Assembly: GCA_964387495.1 (NCBI GenBank)
Contig: CAYLXB010000006.1
Span: forward strand, 15,116-79,115
Source of the DNA: DSXF01 sp964387495
GTDB taxonomy: Bacteria; Chloroflexota; Anaerolineae; Anaerolineales; Villigracilaceae
Direction of reading: 5' to 3'
Length of the DNA stretch: 64,000 nucleotides
A program made the translations under genes and the position numbers. This document shows, one piece after another, positions 17,020 through 25,376 of this stretch. Each line of letters starts with the position of its first letter. Positions within the stretch are counted from its first letter, which is position 1. A model generated the notes under the pieces. The model ran no database searches and had not been told where the DNA came from. It saw only the letters and a list, made by a program, of their open reading frames with translations.

Positions 17020-17763
17020 TTAGTTCTTATTCGTCACATATACCCTTACTGCTTCCAGCATGAAAGCAGCCAGGTTGGGGTCCAGTTGGTCAAAGGTGGC
17101 TTTGAAGCGTGGATCAGTGTTGTACAGTTCTGCCAAGCCAAGCAACTGATCCAGGTTCGGCGTCCAGAAATAATCCATGTGTTTATGCCAACGCTCCACA
17201 ACGGCTTGGACATCGGGGGAGCGGGCTCCTTTGGGCATGGCAGTTATCATATCCTCATAGACTTGGCGGCCTTCATTGAATATGTTTTGCTTCTGCTGGG
17301 TCGAGTAGCCCTTCCATTTCCTGGTGGAAGCGCGTACGGTTTCCGGATCGTACATCTTCTCAGCTTCTGCGGTGTACCTTTCCTCTTCTTCCGGTGTAAA
17401 ACCGGAAAAAATTTGTCTGTTGCTCATTTTCTTTTTTCCTTTCAAATGCAATATTGTATCGTCCACTGTTTGGAGCAAGTTTTCCATGCGCGCGATGCGT
17501 TTGGTGATTTGCGCTTTGTGGCTTTCCAGAGCGATCAATATATCGAAATCGGGACCGCTCATAATTTTCTTGATATTTTCCAGAGGCAGATCCAATTCGC
17601 GGTAGAACAGGATCTGTTGCAGCTCCAGAAGGGACTGTTCCCCATAGTAGCGATAGCCGTTCCCGCCCACATGTGACGGTTTGAGCAACCCGATCTGATC
17701 ATAATAGTGCAGGGTGCGCGGGGTTACGTTTGCAAGGTCAGAAAGTTGTTTAACGGTAAACAT
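17020..17763 (-). CDS. MerR-family regulator with TipAS ligand-binding domain
   Basis: 247 residues. ATG 17763 is chosen because GGAG stands 7 bp upstream and the MerR motif follows at once: MFTVKQLSDLANVTPRTLHYYDQIGLLKP, given here only in outline, with the winged helix up to about residue 70 and a dimerisation coil after it. The C-terminal half (about 125-245) with FTPEEEERY, GRQVYEDM, HMDYFW and FMLEAVRVYV is a TipAS/albicidin-binding domain, which in TipA binds thiopeptides and cyclic peptides. MerR proteins activate promoters with over-long spacers, and its own promoter has one (see 17812-17842). It is divergent from crtI. Confidence 0.9.
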   Translation of the reverse strand: MFTVKQLSDLANVTPRTLHYYDQIGLLKPSHVGGNGYRYYGEQSLLELQQILFYRELDLPLENIKKIMSGPDFDILIALESHKAQITKRIARMENLLQTVDDTILHLKGKKKMSNRQIFSGFTPEEEERYTAEAEKMYDPETVRASTRKWKGYSTQQKQNIFNEGRQVYEDMITAMPKGARSPDVQAVVERWHKHMDYFWTPNLDQLLGLAELYNTDPRFKATFDQLDPNLAAFMLEAVRVYVTNKN

Positions 17764-17811
17764 CAACTGCTCCAATTCCAAGCGCCGCATGTCATTTTGC
17801 GGATTGTCCCT

Positions 17812-17842
17812 AATATAAACTATGACGTTGCGTTAATGTCAA
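17812..17842 (-). promoter_or_regulatory. MerR-type promoter with 19-bp spacer
   Basis: On the minus strand TTGACA (17837-17842), a 19-bp spacer and TATATT (17812-17817) lie about 50 bp before the MerR-type start. A 19-bp spacer between near-consensus boxes is the hallmark of MerR-activated promoters. The spacer region includes a TGAC/GTCA dyad. Autoactivation is likely. Confidence 0.75.
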
Positions 17843-17965
17843 GGGTGAGTTCAGCGGAACTCGCTACTTGAGTCGATACCTTGCGTATATCCTGGTAGCA
17901 GCCTGCTCTGCTCACATGCAACCTGTGTGAGTAATTTTCCTGGAAATTGCCTGCTGTGAGGAAAA

Positions 17966-19465
17966 ATGATGCAACAAAAAACTGAAATGCCCAAAGTTCT
18001 CATTATCGGTGCGGGGATTGGTGGAATTGCCACTGCTGCCCGGCTGGCACGCCGCGGATACAGGGTTGCTATTCTCGAGAAGAATGAACAGCCCGGAGGA
18101 CGCTGTGGTCAGATGAATGTCCATGGATATCGCTTTGATACCGGCGCGACTCTGTTCCTGATGCCCGACCTGTACGCCGAGACCTTCACTGCTCTGGGTG
18201 AGCGTATGGAAGATCACCTTGATCTGCGCCGCTTGGATCCAACTTATCACCTCTTTTTCCAGGATAATTCGCAGTTGCAGTTGAGGCCTGATCTATATGG
18301 CATGCTGCACCAATTGGAAGCTATTGAGCCGGGCAGTTTTGAGCATATGCTTCACTATCTGGCTGAAGGACGCCGTATGTATGAACTTGCCATGCCCGGT
18401 GTGATCGGTCGGGATTTTCACAATTTTTCCGAATTTATCCACCCGCGCATGCTCCTGCTTTTCCTGCGTCTAAAGGCACTTACACGCCATACAAACTTTA
18501 TCAGCAGGTACTTCAAGAGCCCCAAATTGCAAATGGCTTTTACCTTTCAAGATATGTATATGGGCCTCAGTCCTTATGATGCTCCAGCTGTCTACTCCCT
18601 GATGCAATATACAGAGCTTTCTGATGGTTTATATTATCCAATGGGGGGGTTGTACCATGTTGCTGAAAGATTGACTGCACTAGCTGAAAAGTTAGGTGTG
18701 GAATTTCGATACAATGTTCCCGTCGAGAGGATACTGATCGAGAATGGGCGCGCAGTTGGTTTGTCCCTGGCCAATGGGGAAACCATCCCAGCTGATATTG
18801 TGGTGGCCAACGCGGATCTGGGTTATGTTTATCGTCACCTGCTGCCGGATGACGGTACCGCCGACCGCCTTGATCGAAGAGAATACGGCTGTTCGACGGT
18901 CATGTACTACTGGGGACTGGATAAACAATATAGCCAACTGGGGGCGCACAATCTATTTCTGTGCGGCGATTATTGCCAGAGTTTTAGAGATATTTTCAGT
19001 ACTGCCTCCATGCCGGAAGAACCGAATTTCTATGTCCACGCTCCTGTTCGAATCGATTCGTCTGCTGCTCCTGCTGGTCATGATACGCTCTATGTCGCTG
19101 TGCCGGTAGGCCACATCAACGAGAAAAACCCGCAAGATTGGAAAGCCATCCAGACCCAAGCGCGTGCCTTTGTTTTCAAACGTCTGGCGCAGATTGGTAT
19201 GGCCGATCTTGAAACACATATCAAGTTCGAGGCCAGTTTCGTGCCGACGGATTGGAAAAAGCGCTACAACCTTACACGTGGCTCGGCTCACGGCCTGAGT
19301 CATAGACTGACACAGATGTCTTATTTCCGGCCCCATAAGCGCCACGCGCGCTATCACAACCTTTATTTTGTTGGCGCCAGCACTCATCCCGGCACTGGAG
19401 TACCGACTGTACTTGTATCTGCCCGTCTGGCAGCTCAGCGCATCTTGGAAGAGACCCTTCCATGA
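17966..19465 (+). CDS. crtI: Phytoene desaturase-family carotenoid oxidoreductase
   Basis: 499 residues (usual CrtI length). The FAD dinucleotide fold is at the N-terminus: VLIIGAGIGGIATAARLARRG, with the second GG motif NEQPGGRCGQ. The C-terminal signature FVGASTHPGTGVPTVLVSAR is typical of CrtI/CrtN desaturases. It dehydrogenates phytoene or diapophytoene to coloured carotenoids at the membrane. Two adjacent ATGs follow GAGGA; the second (17969) has the better spacing. Its TGA overlaps the ATG of crtB (ATGA), so the two are translationally coupled. Confidence 0.88.
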   Translation: MMQQKTEMPKVLIIGAGIGGIATAARLARRGYRVAILEKNEQPGGRCGQMNVHGYRFDTGATLFLMPDLYAETFTALGERMEDHLDLRRLDPTYHLFFQDNSQLQLRPDLYGMLHQLEAIEPGSFEHMLHYLAEGRRMYELAMPGVIGRDFHNFSEFIHPRMLLLFLRLKALTRHTNFISRYFKSPKLQMAFTFQDMYMGLSPYDAPAVYSLMQYTELSDGLYYPMGGLYHVAERLTALAEKLGVEFRYNVPVERILIENGRAVGLSLANGETIPADIVVANADLGYVYRHLLPDDGTADRLDRREYGCSTVMYYWGLDKQYSQLGAHNLFLCGDYCQSFRDIFSTASMPEEPNFYVHAPVRIDSSAAPAGHDTLYVAVPVGHINEKNPQDWKAIQTQARAFVFKRLAQIGMADLETHIKFEASFVPTDWKKRYNLTRGSAHGLSHRLTQMSYFRPHKRHARYHNLYFVGASTHPGTGVPTVLVSARLAAQRILEETLP

Positions 19466-20457
19466 ATACCACTGCTGCCCTGGCTCATTCCATCACCTGG
19501 AAGAGCAGTAAACAATCTTATCTTACTACCCGAATCCTGGCTGATCGGGACCTGGTTGACGATTGTCTGCGCGGCTATGCCTATTTCCGTTGGGCGGATG
19601 ATATTATTGATACCGCTTCTTTATCTTATGCAGAGCGGCATGCTTTTATTTCTCGCCAAAAAGGGCTGATCGAGCGCCTCTATTGCGGTGAGCAGCCTCT
19701 CGACTTGTGTCCGGAAGAGATGATGCTGGCCGAATTGGTTCGGAATGATCGGGGCATGAACAGTGGCCTGCGTTCATTCATCGATAACTTTATGTACGTG
19801 ATCGCCTTTGATGCTGGCCGCCACAACCGAGTCATCCGCCGCGAGGAACTTTTAGTTTATACCGAGCGCCTGGCAGCTGCCGTCATGGATGGTATCCAGT
19901 ATTTTATCGGGAACGGGCATATTTATCCGAGAACTTCTGAACGCCTTAAAGCAGTTAGCGGGGCTCACATTACCCATATGTTGCGTGATATGTCGGAAGA
20001 CCTGCCCGGCGGTATTATCAATATTGCAATTGATGACTTGCAGATTTATGGTATCCAGTCCATGAGTGCTGATGAGCCGGGGATGCGCGCCTGGGTTCGC
20101 GCTCAGGTCAAACGAGCCCGATCCTATTTTGGTGAAGGCAAAAGGTATATTGATACGCTGGATGTGCTGCGCTGTAAACTTGCCGGAGTCTGGTACTGCG
20201 CTCGTTTTGAACGTATTCTGAATGCCATTGAGCGTGACGGATACCGGTTACGGGCTGAATATCCCGAACGCCACAGCATCACTGCCTGGTTGGTCATGGG
20301 GTGGTTGGGTATAGCCATCATATGCAAACACTATGCCGGCCGTTTCAGGCAGACCCTATCCCGTCACAACCGTCCCTGTCCAGTTAGAAAACTGGTCGAT
20401 GATGCCCGAATTTGCTCCCCGGCCTTGCCCCATCGCGCCTCACACATGACAGATTGA
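19462..20457 (+). CDS. crtB: Squalene/phytoene synthase family protein
   Basis: 331 residues. Both Asp-rich prenyl-diphosphate sites of head-to-head synthases are present: YFRWADDIIDT (first DxxxD) and MLRDMSEDLPGG (second DxxxD). The enzyme joins two prenyl diphosphates to make phytoene or a C30 equivalent, the substrate of the overlapping crtI. No geranylgeranyl diphosphate synthase or cyclase lies in the window, so the final product is unknown. The C-terminal 30 residues are Arg/His/Pro-rich and extend beyond the usual family end. Confidence 0.85.
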   Translation: MNTTAALAHSITWKSSKQSYLTTRILADRDLVDDCLRGYAYFRWADDIIDTASLSYAERHAFISRQKGLIERLYCGEQPLDLCPEEMMLAELVRNDRGMNSGLRSFIDNFMYVIAFDAGRHNRVIRREELLVYTERLAAAVMDGIQYFIGNGHIYPRTSERLKAVSGAHITHMLRDMSEDLPGGIINIAIDDLQIYGIQSMSADEPGMRAWVRAQVKRARSYFGEGKRYIDTLDVLRCKLAGVWYCARFERILNAIERDGYRLRAEYPERHSITAWLVMGWLGIAIICKHYAGRFRQTLSRHNRPCPVRKLVDDARICSPALPHRASHMTD

Positions 20458-20506
20458 TTTCTCGAGATCGTGTTCATTTGCTCCGATTTGTGGTTAAATT
20501 CTCTTG

Positions 20507-21163
20507 ATGGATATCCGGTATCTTGATGAACAGATACTTTTGATAAACAAGCCTGCTGGTTTGCCGGTCCTGCCGGATGGCTGGGAACCGGACGCGCCAT
20601 ACCTGGTGAAATTACTGGAGGCTGAATATGGCCGTGTCTGGGTTGTCCACCGTTTGGACAAAGTCACCAGTGGGATGATGGTTTTTGCCCGTACTGCGGA
20701 AGCGCACCGGGTGCTGAACATTCAGTTCGAACGACATGTAACAAATAAGGTATATCATGCCATTGTCCATGGTGCACCGGTTTGGGATGAGTATACCGCC
20801 CGGCATCCGCTTCGTATCAATGTTGGTCATAGTCACCGTACAGTGGTAGACGGGAAGCGAGGAAAATCCGCAGAAACGCATTTCAGGATCATCCAACGGG
20901 TAGCTGACAAGGCCCTGATCGAAGCCTTGCCGTCCACCGGACGTACCCACCAGATTCGCGTCCACCTGGCTGCCATGGGTCATCCTATCCTGGGGGATGT
21001 ACTATATGGTGCCCCATCCAGCAGCGATATCCCCCGCCCGGCTCTGCATGCCCTGGCACTGACATTTATACATCCTGTCAGTGGCGAGTTTTTCACCGTC
21101 ACTGCTCCCTATCCGCAGGATTTTGTCCGAGCCTTGCAGAGATCAGGTTTAGAAAAGGGATAA
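20507..21163 (+). CDS. RluA-family pseudouridine synthase
   Basis: 218 residues with no S4 domain. The catalytic motif VHRLDKVTSGMMVFA carries the Asp nucleophile, and STGRTHQIRVHLAAMGHPILGD is the other family block. It isomerises uridine to pseudouridine in rRNA or tRNA; the target cannot be told, as several short RluA paralogues exist. I place the start at ATG 20507: there is no Shine-Dalgarno, and TTAAAT preceded by TGG lies 7 nt upstream, suggesting a leaderless mRNA. It converges with the DUF1015 gene at a shared terminator. Confidence 0.9.
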   Translation: MDIRYLDEQILLINKPAGLPVLPDGWEPDAPYLVKLLEAEYGRVWVVHRLDKVTSGMMVFARTAEAHRVLNIQFERHVTNKVYHAIVHGAPVWDEYTARHPLRINVGHSHRTVVDGKRGKSAETHFRIIQRVADKALIEALPSTGRTHQIRVHLAAMGHPILGDVLYGAPSSSDIPRPALHALALTFIHPVSGEFFTVTAPYPQDFVRALQRSGLEKG

Positions 21164-21192
21164 AAAACCGCCCAAAGGCCGGGCGGTTTTTT
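21162..21192. terminator. Bidirectional terminator between the RluA and DUF1015 genes
   Basis: AAAAAACCGCCC / GGGCGGTTTTTT form a 12-bp stem with a 7-nt loop. Six T residues follow the hairpin on either strand, so it serves both convergent genes. Confidence 0.9.
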
Positions 21193-21209
21193 GTGTATCC
21201 TGATGGCCG

Positions 21210-22532
21210 CTACGCAATCTTGCGTGCTTCCATGTAGAACCGTTTCTCGTGCGCTTCGCCCATCGAGAAGGTTTTGCGCGGCAGGGCTCCATCCAAGATG
21301 ACTGTTTTGAAGAGATCGCTTTTGTTCATGCCGGGTACATAGAAGGCCGCATTACCAGGCTGGGATCCGAGATTGACGACCACATCTTCGCCATGAACGT
21401 AATCAATTTTGGCAGCACCACCATCTTTGATAAATGGATCCAGAAAGGCCTGAATGGTGCCAACGGGCAAGTTCGATGAAGGATGGGTGATCTCGATTAC
21501 ACCAAAGGTTTCTCCATCTCCACCCCCGACCAGACCGATGGATTGTTTCGGGCCAGTGGCACTATCTACCCGCGAGATCATTTCTTTAACGTTGGTAACC
21601 GGTGTATATGCAAAATCTGAACCGTAGTAGCCCTTGAGGGCCGCAAACAGATTACGCTGCAGGTTGAAAAGAACACGGTGAATAGGTTCGAACTCCAGGC
21701 CCTCATCGTGAACATTCTCGATCTCAACCAGGGCGTAACGGGCTGGATGATCCAGACCAACTTGCGGTTTCAACTTCTCCCAGAAAGCTTTGGCGGTAGC
21801 CAGCGAGTGGTTGCCGTCGCCCATGGCAAATAAGAGTACCGGCTGGTTAGCGGGGATGCCATATTTGGATGCGAAGATCTCTGGTTTTGCCAGACCGCGC
21901 AGGCCAGCGATGACTTTCGCTTCGAGGTCATCGTCAATGGCATATCCCACCAAGTGCCCGCTGTCGAGCATTAGTTCAAAGTCGTACAGTTTTTGCAACT
22001 TGTTTTTGACGGCCTGTACTGGCTCGATGACAGTCCGTTCCGGGTCATCGATCAGCACCAAGATATGAGGTAATTCCAGCGTAGCTCCGGTGCGGATCTT
22101 CATGCGCGGTGGTAAACGTTCGATAATTGTTCCTTCTGTGGCGCGGATGAGACTCGTAGAGCCTTTCGTGAAATCATAACTTTCCAGGTCCAGACACAAA
22201 ATGATCCCTTTGCGGGTTTTTCCGCCGACTGTGCGCTCGACGTAGATCAGGCCTTGGCGCGGCTGGAGGATGCCAGCATCCAGATATTTACGCATGGTCG
22301 CCTGGATACTCTGGATGCGTTCAGCTTCACCTGGCTTTTCCAGATAGATTTCCGGCAGAGTTAGGTTATAAGCTGAAGGCGCGTCGCCCACGATCTTTTC
22401 CACCTTTTCCCAGTATTCGGGTTGGGAGGTAAACTGGTCGCAGGCGATGACCGCCCACTTTTTTAAGTCCATGCCTGGCTTGGGCAGGTACACTTCTGGA
22501 ACAAGCACACCGATGTCTTCGAAAATCTTCAC
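21210..22532 (-). CDS. DUF1015 family protein (serine-metabolism associated)
   Basis: 440 residues from a GTG start with GAGGAG 6 bp upstream; an ATG at 22589 would add an unconserved leader. Family signatures include EVYLPKPGMDLKKWAVIACDQF, LPEIYLEKPGEAER, the ADGNH-like LFAMGDGNHSLATAKAFWE and the VVNLGSQPGNAAFYVPGMN block. The family has no firmly established enzymatic role known to me. It is 80 bp downstream of serA, with serC divergent from both, which ties it to serine synthesis or serine use. A kinase or other serine-acting enzyme is a guess from context. Confidence 0.85.
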   Translation of the reverse strand: MKIFEDIGVLVPEVYLPKPGMDLKKWAVIACDQFTSQPEYWEKVEKIVGDAPSAYNLTLPEIYLEKPGEAERIQSIQATMRKYLDAGILQPRQGLIYVERTVGGKTRKGIILCLDLESYDFTKGSTSLIRATEGTIIERLPPRMKIRTGATLELPHILVLIDDPERTVIEPVQAVKNKLQKLYDFELMLDSGHLVGYAIDDDLEAKVIAGLRGLAKPEIFASKYGIPANQPVLLFAMGDGNHSLATAKAFWEKLKPQVGLDHPARYALVEIENVHDEGLEFEPIHRVLFNLQRNLFAALKGYYGSDFAYTPVTNVKEMISRVDSATGPKQSIGLVGGGDGETFGVIEITHPSSNLPVGTIQAFLDPFIKDGGAAKIDYVHGEDVVVNLGSQPGNAAFYVPGMNKSDLFKTVILDGALPRKTFSMGEAHEKRFYMEARKIA

Positions 22533-22612
22533 GTCTGGCTCCTCATGGTTTGAGTTATCAAAAAGGTGCAACGTAAATATTTTGAGCAAAAAAAGTACGC
22601 TGCACCTGCTCG

Positions 22613-23515
22613 CTATTTCTTCTTGGCGAATTCGATCAGCAATTCAGCTACTTCGGCACCCACGCGTCCCTGGGCTTCCTTGGTGGCTGCGCCGATATGC
22701 GGCGAACAAATAACATTGTCGAGTTTAACCAGTTTCCAGTCTGTGGGCGGTTCTTCCGCATAGACATCCAACGCTGCACCGGCAACTTTGCCGCTGGTCA
22801 GGGCGTCGTAGAGTGCTGGCTCGTTGACAATGCCACCGCGGGCGCAGTTGATAATGCGTACACCGTCTTTCATCTTGGCAAACTGAGCCGCTCCAATCAT
22901 GTCGGCAGACTCTTTGGTCTTCGGCAGGTGCAGGCTGATGTAGTCGGACTGAGCCAGTAACTCATCCAAAGTGACCAGTTTTACATCCGCAGATTTTTTT
23001 ACATATGGATCATAGGCGATCACGGTCATGCCCAGGGCAATAGCGCGTTTAGCAACCTCCTTGCCGATGTTGCCAATGCCGATCAGACCGAGCGTTTTGC
23101 CGCCCAGCTCCACACCTTCAAAAGCCTTCTTTTCCCATTTTTCTTCCTTCATTGTCTGGGTAGCTTTGTAGATATTGCGAGCCAGGGCAAACATAAAACC
23201 GATGGCAAGTTCAGCAACCGAGGCTGAGGAAGCCAGTGGCGTATTCATGACTGTAATGCCCTTCGAGCGGGCATATTCGTAATCAATTGTGTCCAGGCCC
23301 ACACCGCCGCGCACGATGACTTTCAGGTTGGGACAAACATCAATCAATGGCTGGCGAATTTTCGTCCGTGAACGAACCACACAGCCATCATACGCTGGGA
23401 GGACATTGACGAGTTCTTCTGGCGTAATCTCGAAGTTTGTGTCCACGGTCAGACCCGCCGCGCGCATTTTTTCGATGGGAGCGGGGGCGGTTTTGTCACA
23501 TACAAGGATTTTCAT
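22613..23515 (-). CDS. serA: D-3-phosphoglycerate dehydrogenase, short form
   Basis: 300 residues from ATG 23515 with GGAG upstream. It is a D-2-hydroxyacid dehydrogenase with the NAD-binding fold LGLIGIGNIGKEVAKRAIALG, the catalytic Arg in NCARGGIVNEPAL, the Glu in VYAEEPP, and the His in CSPHIGAATKEAQ. It has no ACT regulatory domain, so it is the short form and not feedback-inhibited in the classical manner. The reaction oxidises 3-phosphoglycerate to 3-phosphohydroxypyruvate in serine synthesis. Divergent serC supports this assignment over other hydroxyacid dehydrogenases. It is probably co-transcribed with the DUF1015 gene. Confidence 0.9.
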   Translation of the reverse strand: MKILVCDKTAPAPIEKMRAAGLTVDTNFEITPEELVNVLPAYDGCVVRSRTKIRQPLIDVCPNLKVIVRGGVGLDTIDYEYARSKGITVMNTPLASSASVAELAIGFMFALARNIYKATQTMKEEKWEKKAFEGVELGGKTLGLIGIGNIGKEVAKRAIALGMTVIAYDPYVKKSADVKLVTLDELLAQSDYISLHLPKTKESADMIGAAQFAKMKDGVRIINCARGGIVNEPALYDALTSGKVAGAALDVYAEEPPTDWKLVKLDNVICSPHIGAATKEAQGRVGAEVAELLIEFAKKK

Positions 23516-23611
23516 GAGTAGTCTCCTGTTGAAAGGTTGGGAAAAGTATGTTACTGGGTGTTGTGGTTGGGCAGGTATAACTGTGTCGTACCTGCAAAAA
23601 ATTATAATTGG

Positions 23612-23640
23612 ATTGTAACAATGAAAAAAATGTATGTCAA
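23612..23640 (-). promoter_or_regulatory. serA promoter
   Basis: On the minus strand TTGACA (23635-23640), a 17-bp T-rich spacer and TACAAT (23612-23617) give a near-perfect housekeeping promoter about 97 bp before serA. A second TATAAT-like sequence lies just downstream. Confidence 0.75.
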
Positions 23641-23774
23641 TTGAACGCGCCTCCTTTGTTATCACTAGTTTCTTGTAGGATTAAGCGCAAAATAGCATGG
23701 TCATTGACGTAAAACGACAATTAGAAAATTTCAACTTGTCTGCTTTGGCTTATTTTTTAGCACTGTGTGCTCTA

Positions 23775-23803
23775 TTGTGATAAATCGTACTCATAGATAT
23801 AAT
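23775..23803 (+). promoter_or_regulatory. serC promoter
   Basis: TTGTGA (23775-23780), a 17-bp spacer and TATAAT (23798-23803) lie 60 bp before serC. The 348-bp serA-serC gap otherwise contains only A/T-rich sequence between the two divergent promoters. Confidence 0.75.
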
Positions 23804-23863
23804 GCACATTGCAATTAAAGGATAGCTAGTTCTTACCCTCTGCCCACCAACAGGAGAAACCAA

Positions 23864-24952
23864 ATGAAACGTGCGTATAATTTCAATGCTGGACCGGCCG
23901 TCCTGCCGGTAGAAGTACTTCAGCAAGCTCAGGCCGAGTTGCTGGATTTCCGGGGGACCGGCATGTCAGTTATGGAAATCAGCCACCGCTCCAAAGAATT
24001 TGAGTCCGTCATCCAAACAGCTGAGGCCGACCTGCGTGAACTGCTGGCAATTCCTTCCAATTATAAGGTCCTCTTTCTTCAGGGTGGCGCCAGCCTGCAC
24101 TTTGCAATGATCCCGATGAATTTCCGCTCGGCAGGCGCTTCGGCGGACTACATTGTCACTGGTTCGTGGAGTAAGAAGGCCATCGAAGAAGCCCAGAAAT
24201 TGGGTACCACCCGCACTGCTGCGAACCTCAAGGCAGAGAATTTCACCCGCACTCCGACCCAGCAAGAATTGGATCTTGATCCCAAGGCTGCTTACTTGTA
24301 CTTCACGTCCAATGAGACCATCCATGGTGTGGAGTTCTTCAAAGAACCGGTTGCTCCGGCTGGTGTGCCGTTGATCTGTGATACTTCGTCGGACTTCGTA
24401 AGTCGTCCAGTGGAAGTTTCCAAGTATGCCATGCTCTATGCAGGTGCCCAGAAGAACGCCGGCCCGGCAGGCGTTGTTGTCGCAATCATACGTGATGATA
24501 TGCTCGAGCGTGTCCCGGCCAATTTGCCTGCCATGCTCGATTACAAACTGATGGCTGAGAACGGTTCTCTCTATAACACTCCTCCTTGCTGGTCCATCTA
24601 TATTGTCGGCCTGGTCTTCCAGTGGGCTAAGAAATTGGGCGGTCTGGAAGCAGTTGCCAAACGCAATCGCGACAAGGCCGATGTTGTCTATAAGGCTATT
24701 GATGAGAGTGGCGGTTTCTACCGCGGGCATGCCAAGCCCGAAAGCCGTTCACTCATGAACGTAACCTTCCGCCTGCCAACCGAGGAACTGGAGGCCACCT
24801 TTGCCTCTGAAGCCAAGAAACTGGGGATGATTGGGCTTAAAGGCCACCGCTCGGTCGGCGGCATGCGCGCTTCTGTCTACAATGCCCTGCCCATGGAAGC
24901 TGTGGAAGAGCTTTCCAAATTCATGAAGGACTTCCAGAAGAAAAACGGCTAA
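23864..24952 (+). CDS. serC: Phosphoserine aminotransferase
   Basis: 362 residues with AGGAG upstream of the ATG. Diagnostic blocks are YNFNAGPAVLPVEVL at the N-terminus, FLQGGASLHFAMIPMN, and the PLP-lysine segment LYAGAQKNAGPAGV, followed by NTPPCWSIYI and GLKGHRSVGGMRASVYNAL. It transaminates 3-phosphohydroxypyruvate with glutamate, the second step of serine synthesis after SerA. It is the full length expected for the family and is divergently transcribed from serA-DUF1015. No phosphoserine phosphatase is seen nearby. Confidence 0.97.
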   Translation: MKRAYNFNAGPAVLPVEVLQQAQAELLDFRGTGMSVMEISHRSKEFESVIQTAEADLRELLAIPSNYKVLFLQGGASLHFAMIPMNFRSAGASADYIVTGSWSKKAIEEAQKLGTTRTAANLKAENFTRTPTQQELDLDPKAAYLYFTSNETIHGVEFFKEPVAPAGVPLICDTSSDFVSRPVEVSKYAMLYAGAQKNAGPAGVVVAIIRDDMLERVPANLPAMLDYKLMAENGSLYNTPPCWSIYIVGLVFQWAKKLGGLEAVAKRNRDKADVVYKAIDESGGFYRGHAKPESRSLMNVTFRLPTEELEATFASEAKKLGMIGLKGHRSVGGMRASVYNALPMEAVEELSKFMKDFQKKNG

Positions 24953-24971
24953 ACTGATCAGTAGATATCGG

Positions 24972-25006
24972 ACACCCGGCGGCACAAGCGCCGGGTGTTT
25001 GCTTTT
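24972..25006 (+). terminator. serC terminator
   Basis: ACACCCGGCG / CGCCGGGTGT form a 10-bp perfect stem with a 7-nt loop and are followed by TTGCTTTT. Confidence 0.85.
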
Positions 25007-25023
25007 CTGGTTATAATTGGTAT

Positions 25024-25374
25024 ATGGAATTCTTTATTGACGACACGGATATCCAGCGGCTACCTCCGGATGATGTAAGGCTCCTGGCCATCCAAGTGGA
25101 GCCTTACCCGGATCGACGGCGGCTCAAGATCCACTTGGAAATTACGCCTTTTGAAAAATCTCCCCATCTTGACATCCGCCTTATCAACTCGGAGGGTGTT
25201 GAGGTAGGTTCTGTCAGTATTATCGAGCCAGCTGCCTGGAAGATGGAATTTACGATGCACATCCGCTGCAGCGGCGAAACCGCTGGATTTTATATGTTAG
25301 CATTCCGGCTGTATTATCCGGACGGACCACAATCTGAACTATTAGTACATCCCTTTGAAATTCTCGCTGGCTGA
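25024..25374 (+). CDS. Small conserved-looking protein of unknown function
   Basis: 116 residues, acidic N-terminus (MEFFIDDTDIQRLPPDDVRL), predicted mostly beta strand, without signal peptide, membrane segment or Cys. I do not recognise the family. The ATG lies 6 nt after a TATAAT (25012-25017) and has no Shine-Dalgarno, so the mRNA is probably leaderless. It is 2 bp before the TolB-like lipoprotein gene and is likely co-transcribed with it and the M23 lipoprotein. Alternating hydrophobic strands suggest an immunoglobulin-like or C2-like beta sandwich, but this is only an impression. Confidence 0.65.
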   Translation: MEFFIDDTDIQRLPPDDVRLLAIQVEPYPDRRRLKIHLEITPFEKSPHLDIRLINSEGVEVGSVSIIEPAAWKMEFTMHIRCSGETAGFYMLAFRLYYPDGPQSELLVHPFEILAG

Positions 25375-25376
25375 AT

